A stretch of 64,000 bases of DNA from Ophiura sarsii. Its lineage: Eukaryota > Echinodermata > Ophiuroidea > Amphilepidida > Ophiuridae. Below the pieces are notes generated by a model. It saw only the letters and a list, made by a program, of their open reading frames with translations, was not told where the DNA came from and made no database searches. A program made the position numbers and the translations under genes. The stretch is from positions 61,776,292-61,840,291 of the forward strand of contig CM069449.1 in NCBI GenBank assembly GCA_035610835.1. Reading direction: 5' to 3'. Positions 22,585 through 33,641 of the stretch are shown piece by piece. Position 1 is the stretch's first letter. Every line of letters begins with the position of its first letter.

Positions 22585-23312
22585 GAGGCTCTGCGCCGTC
22601 ACCTCTGTCCATAAAATCAGCGAGAAAAAATCTGTTGTTTGCAGATCATTTATTTTTCGGTGTGGACCTAATATGACCTCAGAATGTAACAAAAATCGAC
22701 TCAGTTTGCGTTTAAATCATTCGCCATTTTATTTGTTTATTATTTACGTGTCGTATTTCAAGCAACTCTAACACTGATGCAAAGCAATCGCTTTACACGT
22801 AATATCTTACCGTTCATACCGCGCAAATGCTGGTCGCGGTTGTACGACAATATGAAAATATATCGTGTCGTTTGACTTTCATGTTTACACGATATAGATC
22901 AGATTTAACGACATGAATTTGCAGTATTTACACCTACTAAACGATAAAGCTAGAGAGATCTCCTCTTTCCGTACAACCCATAATAGACATGGCCGAAACA
23001 TGGCCAAAATGCCGTTGTATTTTTTTGTACAGTGAAATATAGGCCAACACTGTAATGTTCGCCCAAAAAGTTCCAAATATCGAAATCTCACCAGATTTTT
23101 GGCTTATAAGTGAGGACATGAAGTTTCTAACATATACTATGAGTTTCAAGACTATACTATCAAAATATTTTTCAAAATAGCGATTTTCAAATATTGAAGG
23201 TGGCTTACCCTACCCCGGGTAAGGTGGTACCCTCAAATTTTATTTAGTCAAAATGAACGCAAATGATGTAAAAGAGATTACCTAGATGCCCTTTGACACT
23301 CTCTGTGGAGTT
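22585..23312. other. No gene seen
   Basis: AT-rich sequence after the right inverted arm. Short frames on the minus strand (22885-23149) are unrecognised. A small GC palindrome, CTTACCCTACCCCGGGTAAG, lies near 23203. Confidence 0.5.
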
Positions 23313-23567
23313 TTAGCGCCACTGGGAAATATCCTTAGGGGGAGTGGTAACCATTCTAGCAGGCTCTTCAGGGAGACGGAGAATATGTCCAAGGAATCTC
23401 AGTTGGCGCCTTTTTACACGGTAAATAAGAGGCTCAGTCTTGGTCATGTCATAAATGGTTGTGTTTGGGACATGATTTATGCGTTTGATGTTAAGCATTA
23501 TCCTGTAGCACGAGGTAGCAAAGGCATTTATGTTGCACTCCCTATCTTGAGATGAAGACATGATCAC
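23313..23567 (-). pseudogene. Non-LTR retrotransposon RT C-terminal fragment
   Basis: The minus frame contains ATSCYRIMLNIKRINHVPN, then a Leu-Ile spacer and RRQLRFLGHILRLPEE. This is the familiar C-terminal signature of RTE/Jockey-like LINE ORF2 proteins (CYRRILxI...xxRQLxxxGHxxRxP). The catalytic reverse-transcriptase part is missing, so it is a short dead fragment. Confidence 0.75.
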
Positions 23568-24223
23568 AATATAACTAGTCGGTATACTAAAAAAAACCTA
23601 ATTATTTCTGCGCATAATTAATTCGCAAGAAAAAAACAGTCATCACATTTGTTTAAATATTTAAATAAATGCTGCTAAAATTTAAAAAAATCAGTGAAGA
23701 GAAGATCAACCAATCTTGACCTCATAGCAGCGGTGAATTCAAATCTATTTTATGACAATGCTCTTAATCCCTCCATCAATATGTGATAACTGGGTAATGA
23801 ATATACACTTGAGTTGATCAATACTAACAGTATGGTTTGGAGTGAATGTTCATTTTTCAACATAAAAAACATATATACAATCCCCGAAAGTTCCGAGAAA
23901 ATAGCCCCCAGAGTTGGACAACTGGTGTAGCGCCCTCATTTTTTCAGAAAAAGTTGAGAAATGTTACCAGAACATTTACAATCAAAATGCATCCAAAAAA
24001 CCTACAAAATGCATTGAAAATATTTCTTTTTGCACTGTAGTATTAGGTAATAGTCCTAAGATCAGAATTAAACTACAATTTTAATAACTTGGGAGTAATA
24101 AGTACCATTTCTGATTAATTCTATAATCATTGTGCCACAGGATGCCCAGCGACAAAAAAGTGTTGATTGTCGTCTACAAGGACTGAAATTATTTACTGGC
24201 GTGGAATCAGCAGGTGCACGTCC

Positions 24224-24224
<1 letters not shown>
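23568..24224. other. No gene seen
   Basis: AT-rich sequence; no supported coding frame or repeat structure. Confidence 0.45.

Positions 24225-24267
<43 letters not shown>
24225..24267 (+). repeat. Poly-C tract, 43 bases
   Basis: A run of 43 C without interruption. Frames through it (poly-Pro on plus, poly-Gly on minus) are artefacts. The true length is uncertain in any assembly. Confidence 0.95.
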
Positions 24268-24270
<3 letters not shown>

Positions 24271-24274
24271 TACT

Positions 24275-24430
24275 AAATCCTGATCCGAGTCCTAGGCAAA
24301 AGCAGTCTGAGTCCGAGTTAACAGTAGTCATAGTCAAAGTTGACATCATTCAGAGTCAGAGTCAGTCATAACACTCGCAATCCGAGTCCTGGTCCTGGTC
24401 CTGCAAATATCCGAGTCACAGTCCAAGAAA
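24275..24430 (+). repeat. Degenerate GAGTC(C/A) minisatellite
   Basis: The hexamer GAGTCC and variants (GAGTCA, CAGTCA, GGTCCT) recur irregularly, for example ATCCGAGTCCTAGG, TCTGAGTCCGAGT, TCAGAGTCAGAGTCAGTC and TCCTGGTCCTGGTCCTG. Confidence 0.65.
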
Positions 24431-24499
24431 ATGAACTAATATCATGTTAAACATGAATGGCTCAGGTTTGCTCGATGAAGTGTCTTCATCGTCATCGTT

Positions 24500-24550
24500 G
24501 TCTTTGTCATCATCAGAATCAGCAGCAGCAGCAGCAACAGCAGCAGCAAT
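24500..24550 (+). repeat. (CAG)n trinucleotide repeat
   Basis: TCATCATCAGAATCAGCAGC leads into CAGCAGCAGCAACAGCAGCAGC. No surrounding coding frame supports a polyglutamine protein here. Confidence 0.85.
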
Positions 24551-25011
24551 ATACAGGGTGAGTCAGAAAGAAGGGCACTTTTTTACAGAAGCATCATAGG
24601 TGCCTGCATGCCTGTATATTATCTAAAACCAAATATTAAAAACGTTATTAACTGTTGACTAAAAACCGTTATAACACTAATAGCTTAGACATTATTATAA
24701 ATACTTGATATGTTTACGTACAAAATTGTTTAAAGGTCAACGTCATTGTGCGATCTTTTTGCGGAGTCCTAGTGATACGTTATTAACAGCATAATTTTGT
24801 TCGGGCCTAGTTGAAATACTCGCCATATGAATATACCTAGGATGTACCATGGATACTTGTGGGTGATTACATTAAACAAAACAAAAGACAGCGGTTCAAT
24901 CTAAGGCTAGTGTAGTCGAGAAATATTGCTGTTTGTAAAGACAAATGAAAATAGAGTTCCTCAACAACAACAAAATTGTTCTCACGCCTTTTCGAGACAA
25001 GATGTACCTGA

Positions 25012-25454
25012 TAATAGGGAGCTGTCGATTTGGACGACGGACGTTTAAGATGACACCTCGAGTCATGTGCGCATGCGTCGACTAAGCAATCCGTCGGTCG
25101 TCTGATTTCTGGGACCTGTCTTCGGCTGATTATAGGGAGCTTTCGATTTGCACGACGGATGAATCTAGGACGGTTGAATGACACTTTGAGTCATGTGCGA
25201 ATGCGTCAATTTTGTCATCCGTTGGTCCTCTAAATGCTACAACGCGTAAAGGGACTAACAACCGACGTGGGGACGACGGTGACATTTTATGTTTTACCGT
25301 CGTACGAGCGTCCGTCACGCAAATCGAAAGCTTAAAATCACAGGTCCCAGAAATAGGACGACCGACGGATTGCTAAGTCGACGCATGCGCACATGACTCG
25401 AGGTGTCATCTTGTCGTAGAAGCGTCCGTCGTCTAAATCGAAAGCTCCCTATTA
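25012..25454. mobile_element. TA-flanked inverted-repeat MITE with a nested relative
   Basis: The outer arms (25014-25115 and 25340-25452) are inverted copies starting ATAGGGAGCTGTCGATTTGG and containing GAGTCATGTGCGCATGCGTC. Inside, a second inverted pair (25131-25160 and 25309-25335) starts with the same TATAGGGAGCTTTCGATTTG. The element is thus two related copies, one inside the other. TA lies at each outer tip. There is no transposase. Confidence 0.75.
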
Positions 25455-25485
25455 TGCAGCATGCCGACGCAGCTTCTCTGTAAAT

Positions 25486-25650
25486 ATATGCAGCGATGGA
25501 TTTACTCATGATAGACTAGTCTTCCCTGAGTGACATCCACCCAGGCCCAGTGTGACCTCACGAAATAAAGCTTACGGTCTATTCCGTAGCCTACCCTGGG
25601 TGACGTCACTCAGGGTAGACTATCATATGAGTATATCCATCACTGCATAT
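25486..25650. mobile_element. Palindromic MITE, 165 bp
   Basis: The tips ATATGCAGCGATGGATTTAC and GTATATCCATCACTGCATAT are inverted, and the inner arms carry CATGATAGACTAGTC / GACTATCATATG and CCTGAGTGACAT / GTGACGTCACTCAGG. It lies 32 bp after the previous element. Confidence 0.7.
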
Positions 25651-25690
25651 AGATACATGTATAGATATAAAATGTGATTCGATCTATGAA

Positions 25691-25718
25691 AAACCCGCCA
25701 CATGGTGGGTTTTTTTAT
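25691..25718. other. Short perfect hairpin
   Basis: AAAAACCCGCCACATGGTGG followed by GTTTTTTT forms a stem of about 12 bp with a tiny loop. It resembles a terminator in form, but in this eukaryotic context I assign no function. Confidence 0.4.
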
Positions 25719-26382
25719 ATTGGAGATATTTAAATCACAAGAAAGTTGAAACTGTGCTGATTACAGAACTGTTTCGATCATTCTTCGACGATCAATACAC
25801 AAAAAGTTATGAGTGAATGATGATTGTGATGTCATAAAAAGCTACAAAACAAGAAATCATGAAAACAGGCCAAAAAGATACATATTTCAATAGAATAACA
25901 TTATAAGGTTAATAAGAAAAGTGTCAGTAAGTTTTTGAAGGTGAAATTTGATAAAATATGATGACAAAAAGTATTGGACATTAATTCTCTTTAAAAAATA
26001 AAAAAAATCTTTATTTTTTACCTTTCCCCATAATCCCTAGTTCACATTTTGCGACATCCGACGTGATTCCACAGATCGCTTCACAAATGACTGATTAGAT
26101 ACGATTATTTATGGGAACCGTTTTGTACGACAGCTATCAGTGCGAGCACATGCTAAACAAATGTGTCTTCTATAACCTATGTCTCTATTTGCCTGATTCG
26201 TGTTGTCAGAAAGATTTAATGTTTTGGCCATATTATCTGATAATCATCTCATGTCGTCTGGGCAAATTTCAGAACATTCAATGTTGCTATTTCGGAGACA
26301 TGTTTTGAATGTAAATATTTACCGACATGTTGCATGGGTAAATTTCAGGACATTCAATATAGCTATTTAAGAGATGCAAGTC

Positions 26383-26650
26383 TTAACACTTTCCATGCGG
26401 CACTTAGTTTATCATAATATAAAACAGATTTTACAGAAAACCTTTTCGAACTTTCAACGTCTATATCTCAAGGATTACTGAACCAATACCAGGCATTTTT
26501 GTAAATATTTTAATGTATATTTCTCATGGTGATTCCAAATCAAAATGGTGATGAAATTCAATACATTTAACATTTTTGAAGCATTCTGTGAAATTTTGGA
26601 ACTGTCGTCTGCAGACAACTGCTGCGTGGAAAGTAAACGTAAAGTGTTAA
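26383..26650 (+). mobile_element. TTAA-flanked MITE, CACGCGG family, copy 2
   Basis: TTAACACTTTCCATGCGGC starts the copy and AAAGTGTTAA ends it. The interior matches copy 1 (GGATTACTGAACCAATACC, GTCGTCTGCAG). The right end holds a small partial duplication (GGAAAGTAAACGTAAAGTG). Confidence 0.8.
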
Positions 26651-27299
26651 ATGTCCATATACTGACTAAGCGACCTTTTCAGTCTCATTTGTCTAGGGTT
26701 ACGTGTCCGAGGATCCGATCACAGAAAATACACATTGCAATTCTTTCAAAATTAGTACATCACACATCTTAAGGCACATGTTACATGAGTGTAGGGGAAG
26801 GTGGGGTAATGGCGGACACATTTTGTCAGAGAGGTATAACCATGGGTATAACACACATATAATACGTCATATAACAATAAAAATCATGTAAACACAAAGC
26901 ACTGTGAAGGTTCTACCTTTTATCAAGTTTTTATCAACTCATCATTTTGAAATTCGAAGCTACGACGCAATAAACAAAATGGCGTCGTCCGGCATTACCC
27001 CACACTCTGGGGGTAATCCCGGACGTTATTTATCAATGGCAGCCCTCTTTTTATTGGACATATAGCATTTCAATGGGAGTTTAAAAATACCCTTTTTAAA
27101 AGTGTAGCAGAAATCAAAGAACAATGTCACATATTTATATGGTCAACAACTATTACCGATTTATGATGTTTATTGACCACGCCCATATTGGTTACCATGG
27201 AAACGGTACATGTCCGGGATTACCCCAATCCATGTACAATGTATGGGCACATCCTCTCTTATTATTATGCTCATCATTGTGACTCCGAATTCATTTATC

Positions 27300-28690
27300 T
27301 TTTTTATCAGAAGGTATCATACATTACATAAAAAAATAATAAGACTTTGTTTCCTTAATGTAGAAATACCAGTTTCAAAGAGAAATTAATGCACCAAATA
27401 TCAATTTGCCCAAAAAGTGGATTTGGCAACGTGAGCCAGCTAACGTGTGTGATCTAAATGTAAATAAAATTAGCAACAGTTTTTTGAAAGATATTATGAA
27501 AGGATGGTTGAAGTTACGTAAAAAGTACGAGATTGTTGATAAAATTATATGGTATAATTCCAAAATTAAGATTGGTAAAAAAAACTGTCTTTTATAGAAG
27601 TTGGAGTAACAGTAATATTAATTTTGTATCAGATTTAATTGAATCCGACCATTTGATGAGTTTCATGGAATTCAAGAAGAAGTATCATGCTGTGAAAACT
27701 AATTTTGTTGAATATTTTGGAATTGTTCAAGTATCAAAAAGAATTTAAAGGAGTCATGTTCTAAGTTATTTACTTTGACTGGTAATTATGAGAGGAATGA
27801 ACAGCTGCTAACGGATATTTTATTAACAAAAAGAGTCTGTAAATTTGCCTATGAAAAGATAAGGTACCATGTAATACCAAATGCGAAGCAGTATTGGGAA
27901 GGTAAGGCTTAATTTGATATTGATTTGTCACAGCCAATTACTGACTGGAAGGAAGTGTACTCATTAGCTTTTAAATGCTGTATGGACTCATATACAAGAT
28001 ATTTCCAGTTTCGTTATATTCATAATATTCTACCAACAAACTATTTTTTGTTTAGAATTGGTTTAATAGATACTGATATATAGTTTCTGCAAAGTGAATA
28101 GAGAGACAGTAAAACATCTCATGTGGGAGTGTAATGTAACAAAAGATTTTTGGAACAATCTTAGTGCATGGATGAATACTGGGCTAAATATATTTTTCAA
28201 TGTGAATTATCAGAATATATGTCTTGGCTTATTTAATGAAGATTTCGACTTTTTCAAAAATATAATTATTCTTTTGGCAGAACGTTATATTTATAGATGC
28301 AGAGTTGAAGAAAAGAAACTTAGTATCTATGTCTTTAAAGAATTGGTGAATATGACTAAAAAATCAGAGAAAGTCATTGCAGAAAGGAATAATAGAATGG
28401 CATCCCATAACAAAAGATGGGGGATATTGTTTTCATAATATTGTTTTCATAATATTGTTTTCATAATATTGTTTTCATAATGTTTTCTTTATAAAAAAAA
28501 ATAGCATTAGGCCCTTAAGTGCCTATATAATAGTAAAACTTTGTCTGGCACTTGTGGCGTCTGAATGTTGATGCCTTGTCTGTATTTGATGTATTTTGTG
28601 TAGTGTTATTTTTGTATTTTGTTAATCTATTGTTGTATGTCATAACATTTAAAAAAAAGTCCCTATAAACGGGCTGGAAAGAGAAGAAAA
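27300..28690 (+). pseudogene. L1/Tx1-like LINE ORF2 3' fragment
   Basis: Three broken frames follow in order. 27406-27594 has IVDKIIWYNSKIKIGKK, the connector found after the RT domain in L1/Tx1-type ORF2 proteins. 27600-27745 has SWSNSNINFVSDLI and FMEFKKKY. 28094-28438 has ETVKHLMWECNVTKDFWNN, the C-terminal Cys/His-type segment, ending RWGILFS. Frameshifts and stops separate them, and the polymerase core is missing. An A-rich stretch (28650-28695) marks the probable 3' end. Confidence 0.75.
28434..28482 (+). repeat. 16-bp tandem repeat
   Basis: ATAATATTGTTTTCAT is repeated three times at the end of the LINE coding remnant; the first copy begins inside its stop region. Confidence 0.85.
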
Positions 28691-28991
28691 AAAAGTGATT
28701 TTTGTAACTCTCGCGAGAATTTGCGAGACAACCATCCCATTTAGGTTTTGTGTGATTTCAATGGAGAGGCACCTAACATCATAGGGTGGCAAAATACCAC
28801 CTTCTTTCACCTGCCTTTAGATACAGCCCTGCCCGTGATTACCCCGCGTCCGTGATTACCCCACTCTCCCCTAATAGCTGCGTTTAAATAAATCGGACAA
28901 CGTGCCAATAGTGATTTAGTGAAATACGGAATTTGTGAAAGTGTCATTGTAGAACTAGTGACATTTAAACATGCCTTTATCCTTCCTTCTT

Positions 28992-29048
28992 AACTGAAAG
29001 CCAGCCCCCCCCTCCCATCCACCCAATAGAAATCCCGGTCACGCCACT
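28992..29048. mobile_element. Solitary hAT-type end
   Basis: The sequence ends AATCCCGGTCACGCCACTG, the inverted form of a CAGTGGCGTGACCGGG hAT tip, preceded by a C-rich tract. The matching left tip was not found. Confidence 0.4.
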
Positions 29049-29477
29049 GTACGTACGCCCGTCGATCAGATTCGCTTTTTCGTCGCCCTTGCTGATAGTT
29101 AGCCTATTCTTAGTTGTGCAAGTGGCAGGGGATTAATGTATTACACCATTCTATCATAGACTTGTCTGTTGATACAGATATGATATAGGGCTGGATTAAG
29201 ATCACACTAATCTTTCAGTCGCCTATCTTCCCCCATCCCGGGTTATACGCCTATGGTAGAACGGAAACAAGTAATGACAAATATGTTATACTTTCAAAAC
29301 ATTGCAGCCGCAGAAAAATAACCGGTTGGCCCCATAAATATGAAATGGTATGTTGATTTGATTTGATACTCATCACGTCATGAATTTATATCCAAGTGGC
29401 AACTGTTGAATGCAACATGCACGTGATACGACGCAAATCCTTCATAAATAATGTTATATAACGCTTTATGCTTTCGT

Positions 29478-30716
29478 CAGGGGCGGAAATTTCTTGTTAG
29501 GTGTGGGGGGGATGATAAGTTTTGACCCTAAAAAAATACATTTAGCTGGTACCATCCAGGCGGTGCGCAGCACCGCACTCCGAGCTATGGTCGGACAGGG
29601 GGGAGTCTGAGGGGGGATGTGCCCCCCTCAGAAGTAGAAAAAAATTCAATTTTCAAACTCCTTTGGTGCGATCTGGTGTATACTTTTGACGAATATTGTA
29701 TTGAAAAGCCATCGCTTCATTTTCAATAAATATTTTGTTTTTATCAATGAAAAAAAGAAGTTGAGCATTTTTTATACTGATATATTGTTGATTTTAGTAC
29801 AGATGGTTCAAAAGCTGCAACAGGGGGGAGTCTGAGGGGGGATGTGCCCCCCTCAGAAGTAGAAAAAATTTCAATTTTCAAACTCATTTGGTGCGATCTG
29901 GTGTATACTTTTGACCAATATTGTATTGAAAAGCCATCGCTTCATTTTCAATAAATATTTTGTTTTTTATCAATGAACAAAAGAAGTTGAGCATTTTTTA
30001 TACTGATATATTCTTGATTTTAGTATAGATGGTTTAAAAGCTCCAACAGGGGGAGTCTAATGGGGGATGTGCCCCCTCAGAAGTAGAAAAATTTCAATTT
30101 TCAAACTCATTTGGTGTAATCTGGTGTATACTTTTGACCAATATTGTATTAAAAGGCCATCACTTCATTTTCAATAAATATCTTGTTTTTATCAATGCAC
30201 GAAAGAAGTTGAGCATTTTATACTGATATATTCTTGATTTTAGTATAGATGGTTTAAAAGCTCCAACAGGGGGCGTCTGAGGGTGGGGGATATGCCCCCC
30301 TGAGAAGTAGACATTTTTTCAATTTTCAAACTCATTTCGTGCGATCTGGTATACTTTTGACCAATATTTTATTGAAAAGCAATCACTTTATTTCTGATCA
30401 ATATTGGCTTTTAAAATAGGCAGATAGGCCTATACCAGAAAGAAGTTAATTAGTTACCGCCAAAAGATGGATTCTTAACGTACATACGCGTATGTATCCT
30501 AACCAACGTTCTTATGTCCCTCCCTCCCTCTCTTTTTCCTTTTTTTCTCTTCTTTTCCCCCTTTTTTTCTTTCTTTTTTTCCTTTTCCCCCCCTTTTTTC
30601 CTTTTTTTTTTTGGTAGATGTGAAAAATCAGGGGGGATGATTACATTGACCATCCCCCCAGGTCAAAAAGTGGGGGGGATAAATCCCCCCCATCCCCCCC
30701 GGGATTTCCGCCCTTG
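29478..30716. mobile_element. hAT element with internal 225-bp satellite, 8-bp target duplication
   Basis: An exact 8-bp duplication GCTTTCGT lies at 29470-29477 and 30717-30724. The tips are CAGGGGCGGAAATTTC and the reverse complement of CAAGGGCGGAAATCCCG. These are hallmarks of the hAT superfamily. No transposase is coded. The body is a tandem repeat followed by a pyrimidine-rich stretch (30511-30612) and a G/C-rich subterminal region that pairs with the left side. Confidence 0.9.
29596..30400 (+). repeat. ~225-bp tandem repeat inside the hAT element
   Basis: The phrase CAGGGGGGAGTCTGAGGGGG recurs at 29596, 29821, 30047 and 30267 (spacings 225, 226 and 220). Each unit continues with TGTGCCCCCCTCAGAAGTAG, then AATTTTCAAACTCATTTGGT and ATCGCTTCATTTTCAATAAA. 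The start of each unit (GGGGGGATGTGCCCCCC) is itself a hairpin. The last unit is incomplete and more diverged. Confidence 0.9.
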
Positions 30717-30724
30717 GCTTTCGT

Positions 30725-31408
30725 GGACTTTTTAAAGTCTAGCTTAAAGTATAAATGTACATGTATATTAGATACAGCGGTCGCCCCTCAAAATGTAAAC
30801 GTAAAAGTAGAGTTTATTATATTAGCATGTAATGCGATCAAGCAAAATGGGTCTGAAGTCGATAATGTCTTATTTTGGTTTTACTTGATTGTATTAGTTA
30901 TTTTCAAAGCTATATTTTGCAGACAACTTCAACACAAATGGACACTTAATCCCAAAGATATGGACTATTGAAGGGTTTTCAAAACAATTGAAACACAAGA
31001 GTGTCTATCCTTTGCTTGGTTAAATTTCAACAATCAATATTCCCGACTTCCGACTCATTTTGCTTGATCACATCCCATAAAAAATAGCCTTAATCAAAAT
31101 ATACATTTGACGCGTAGGCTGACCATTATACTCAATAGTTTCACCCCAAGTTGAAAGGTGACGCCGTCGCTTCATTTCTGCGATCAACTCAAACGCGATG
31201 ATGTTCCCAATCACGTAATCAGAGAAGAATGTTAGCTGCTGCTCGGTTTTGCTGCGTCCGTAGTGCTATTTCTAGATTACGCTTTGGTGTAACATATTAA
31301 CTTGAGTGAGGGGACATAGTGCACGATGCAGTGTTTACAGGTGCCTTTGTCAAGATCACGCACTTCCAACTAACAGAGTACATACCCTCATGTTTACAGT
31401 AAAAAGCT
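30725..31408. other. 3' flank of the GPCR gene
   Basis: No second gene is supported. On the minus strand the first AATAAA-type signal I see downstream of the receptor stop codon is near 30808-30815, about 0.6 kb away, and might serve as its polyadenylation signal. The assignment is weak. Confidence 0.3.
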
Positions 31409-32539
31409 TTAAAAGTTTGTCGTCAAATTTGTGTTATTTTTCTTACCGCATGATCCTGACAATATCGTGTTTCTCGATGTTGAGACAAGATTGTGTTTGT
31501 AACCACCCTGTTGACGCAATCTTTTACAGCTATGTTTGCATGTGATTATTCTGTACGCAGCTTTGCGATGCTCTGAACTTAAGGAGAATATCAACACTGG
31601 GTCAAGTACTGAATTAGCCACAGCCGAATAGTAGTGAAAACCTATCATGATGTCAAAGGTCGAGGAGAAGTAGATATCGTCGTTGAATTCGTTGTGCAGT
31701 AAGTGAACATGATACGGCAACCATAACATGGCAAAGGAAAGAGTAATGGCAAGCAGGACTATAATGCCCTTTTTACGTTGGCCCATTGAATTCCTAACAC
31801 CGGGCTGAAATTCATGGTCATCTTTAACAAGTGCGCTAGATTTGGAGATTCGTCTGGCGATAGAGAAATAACAGTAAGACACTATGCAAAGAGGAATGAA
31901 ATAGATGACCAGGAAGCGGCCAACCAGAAACCAACGATAGTTGTTGTTCATCATCGGAGCAACAAGACAAACTCGGGCTTGGTAAGCTTCGTTTATGTAC
32001 ATGTCTGCCCACCACCAAGAAAAACCTGCCATGACGATCGATAGTACTGCTATAATGATGACAGCGAGAATGGTGAACAGCCACATTTTTGAAGAACTTC
32101 CCATTGGAAATTTGACGACACCGAGATAGCGTTCGATGCTGCAGGCTGTCAATGAGAAAATACAAAGAGCCTGGGCGAAGATAGGAAACGCGTATCTGAA
32201 GTAACATAATCTATCAGACCATTGCCACTGGCTTATGTACGGGCTTTCCAGATAGACCGCATTTAGATAGCTTGTTGTCAGCACTATGACATCACCAACA
32301 GACATCAATATCAAGAGGATATTACTCTTCTGTTTGATAAGACTACGGTCCAAGAATACTACGGTGCAGAAGAGGACATTGCCAAGAATACCGACCAGGC
32401 AGAATATACCAAGCGGTACTAGAGTTCCAATATCATACGAATATATATGTGGGCCGCTGGTGGTAGAGTTGGCCGTATTGTTTGCTTCATAAGAGTATAG
32501 ACTCGTTGCGGTTGTCGGCTGGGTTATTCCTTGCGACAT
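31409..32539 (-). CDS. Class A (rhodopsin-like) GPCR, probable peptide-type orphan, intronless
   Basis: The 376-residue protein is a seven-helix plasma-membrane receptor that should signal through G proteins. The N-terminus has N-glycosylation sites at N20 and N24. Landmarks: N54 in TM1 (GILGN), D83 in TM2 (SVGD), C112 before TM3 and C191 in loop 2 (expected disulfide), E136-R137-Y138 (ERY in place of DRY), P216 in TM5, W273-L-P275 in TM6 (LWLP, without the usual Cys), and D313-P314 in TM7. The NPxxY tyrosine is replaced (DPVLI). C334 and C338 after TM7 could be palmitoylated. An in-frame TGA lies 15 bases before the ATG and an A is at -3, so this start is well fixed. Length and the LWLPYHVHLL region suit peptide receptors (bombesin/endothelin-like branch), but the ligand is unknown. 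It is the only intact gene in the window. Confidence 0.92.
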   Translation of the reverse strand: MSQGITQPTTATSLYSYEANNTANSTTSGPHIYSYDIGTLVPLGIFCLVGILGNVLFCTVVFLDRSLIKQKSNILLILMSVGDVIVLTTSYLNAVYLESPYISQWQWSDRLCYFRYAFPIFAQALCIFSLTACSIERYLGVVKFPMGSSSKMWLFTILAVIIIAVLSIVMAGFSWWWADMYINEAYQARVCLVAPMMNNNYRWFLVGRFLVIYFIPLCIVSYCYFSIARRISKSSALVKDDHEFQPGVRNSMGQRKKGIIVLLAITLSFAMLWLPYHVHLLHNEFNDDIYFSSTFDIMIGFHYYSAVANSVLDPVLIFSLSSEHRKAAYRIITCKHSCKRLRQQGGYKHNLVSTSRNTILSGSCGKKNNTNLTTNF

Positions 32540-33640
32540 AATGTTAGACTTTCAAAACTCCAAAAATTAGTTGAATTCGATCAGTTCAAATCTTCACCGC
32601 GACCTTAGTAAACAACACACTTTTTATTTCTTGTTTTACTCGGCGTTTGTTGTCGTGCACAGCATGGGAACGGTTCAGCTATGCGTACCTGGCAGTAAAA
32701 GGCATAAATAAAGCATGTCGATAAAACGCTGCTAACAGCACAAATGTAATTACCGAAATTCCCGATCGGTCATCCTGGATTTTTGTCTCCTTTACCGACA
32801 CATGCGTACACATTCGTACACTTGTTTTCGTAACAAAATTTCTCCTTTGGTTTATGGGTACTCAGATCTGATGATAAATTCCACGACAACAAGCTAACAC
32901 ACTGAATATGTAGAAAGACAATTTAGAAGCTAGCCCAGGTATAATAGTGCTATATTACCTGCCCTTACGCCACGGGGTGTGGTGAATGGCTGATGGTAAA
33001 ATGGTGCCGTTGATTTACGTTATCTGAAATGAACAAATAATCATAAAGCTATATTAATATAAAGATACTACATCATGTACATTGGGGAAATATCAGTAAG
33101 ATATTGCCTACCATCATCAAATAAGACTTCCATAAAGCGTATACATGTGATTCACATTGACAGGTTCCATATTGTGAGACCTTCGCGATGGCCTGTTTAC
33201 ATACTAATGAATGATGATATGGGCGTCAAACATCGCCTACCAATGTTGAGACCCAAACATACGGTCAGCCAGGAGAAAAGAGTGACCCCCTTCTCTGATG
33301 GCTTTCACCAGGATGACCAGTTCAAACTACCCGGGGTTTAAAAGACAAAGTGAAGTGAAGAAAAAAAGAATGAAAGGGGAAGAGGAAGAGAAAAGAAAAG
33401 ATGAAGAAAAATGACGGGAACAGAGCCTTAACCAAAGAGGGCGGTAATTATTAAGGGCCATTTCGTAACCTGCTTGAAAAATGTTTAGAGATTTGTTTGG
33501 GGAAAACGGGATTCATTAAACCGAAGGGTCGTTATTCTGCCTCACTATAAAATATAAAATATATAAGGAAACACATACTACATGTAGGAAACACATACTA
33601 CATGTATAGCATCTCGTCACTATGTCAAAAATATACTGCA
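32540..33640. other. 5' flank of the GPCR gene
   Basis: This stretch upstream of the receptor start should hold its promoter and 5' UTR. I see no convincing TATA box or other core element at a fixed distance. The plus frame 33075-33341 is unrecognised. A purine-rich run lies at 33350-33415, and the 20-bp unit GGAAACACATACTACATGTA is duplicated in tandem at 33568-33607. Confidence 0.4.
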
Positions 33641-33641
33641 T

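Larger units (their letters stand above)
26792..28873. mobile_element. TA-flanked DNA element (GGGGTAAT ends) split by a LINE
   Basis: The left tip TAGGGGAAGGTGGGGTAATG and the right tip (reverse complement TAGGGGAGAGTGGGGTAATC) are inverted, with TA on each side. The motif GGGGTAAT with CCGGAC/GGACA recurs inside at 26990-27020 and 28835-28860. A dead LINE (about 27300-28690) sits within it, so the DNA element was there first. Confidence 0.65.

Noticed and set aside
24068..24371. Poly-Gly or poly-Pro proteins
   Set aside because: They arise from the 43-base C tract and have no supporting context.
25691..25718. Rho-independent terminator
   Set aside because: The hairpin plus T-run has the right shape, but the context is eukaryotic with no upstream gene.
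30450..30735. Lysine-rich or phenylalanine-rich small proteins
   Set aside because: They translate the pyrimidine-rich tract inside the hAT element.
31836..32207. A second protein overlapping the GPCR on the minus strand
   Set aside because: It is a shadow frame of the receptor gene with no recognisable domain.
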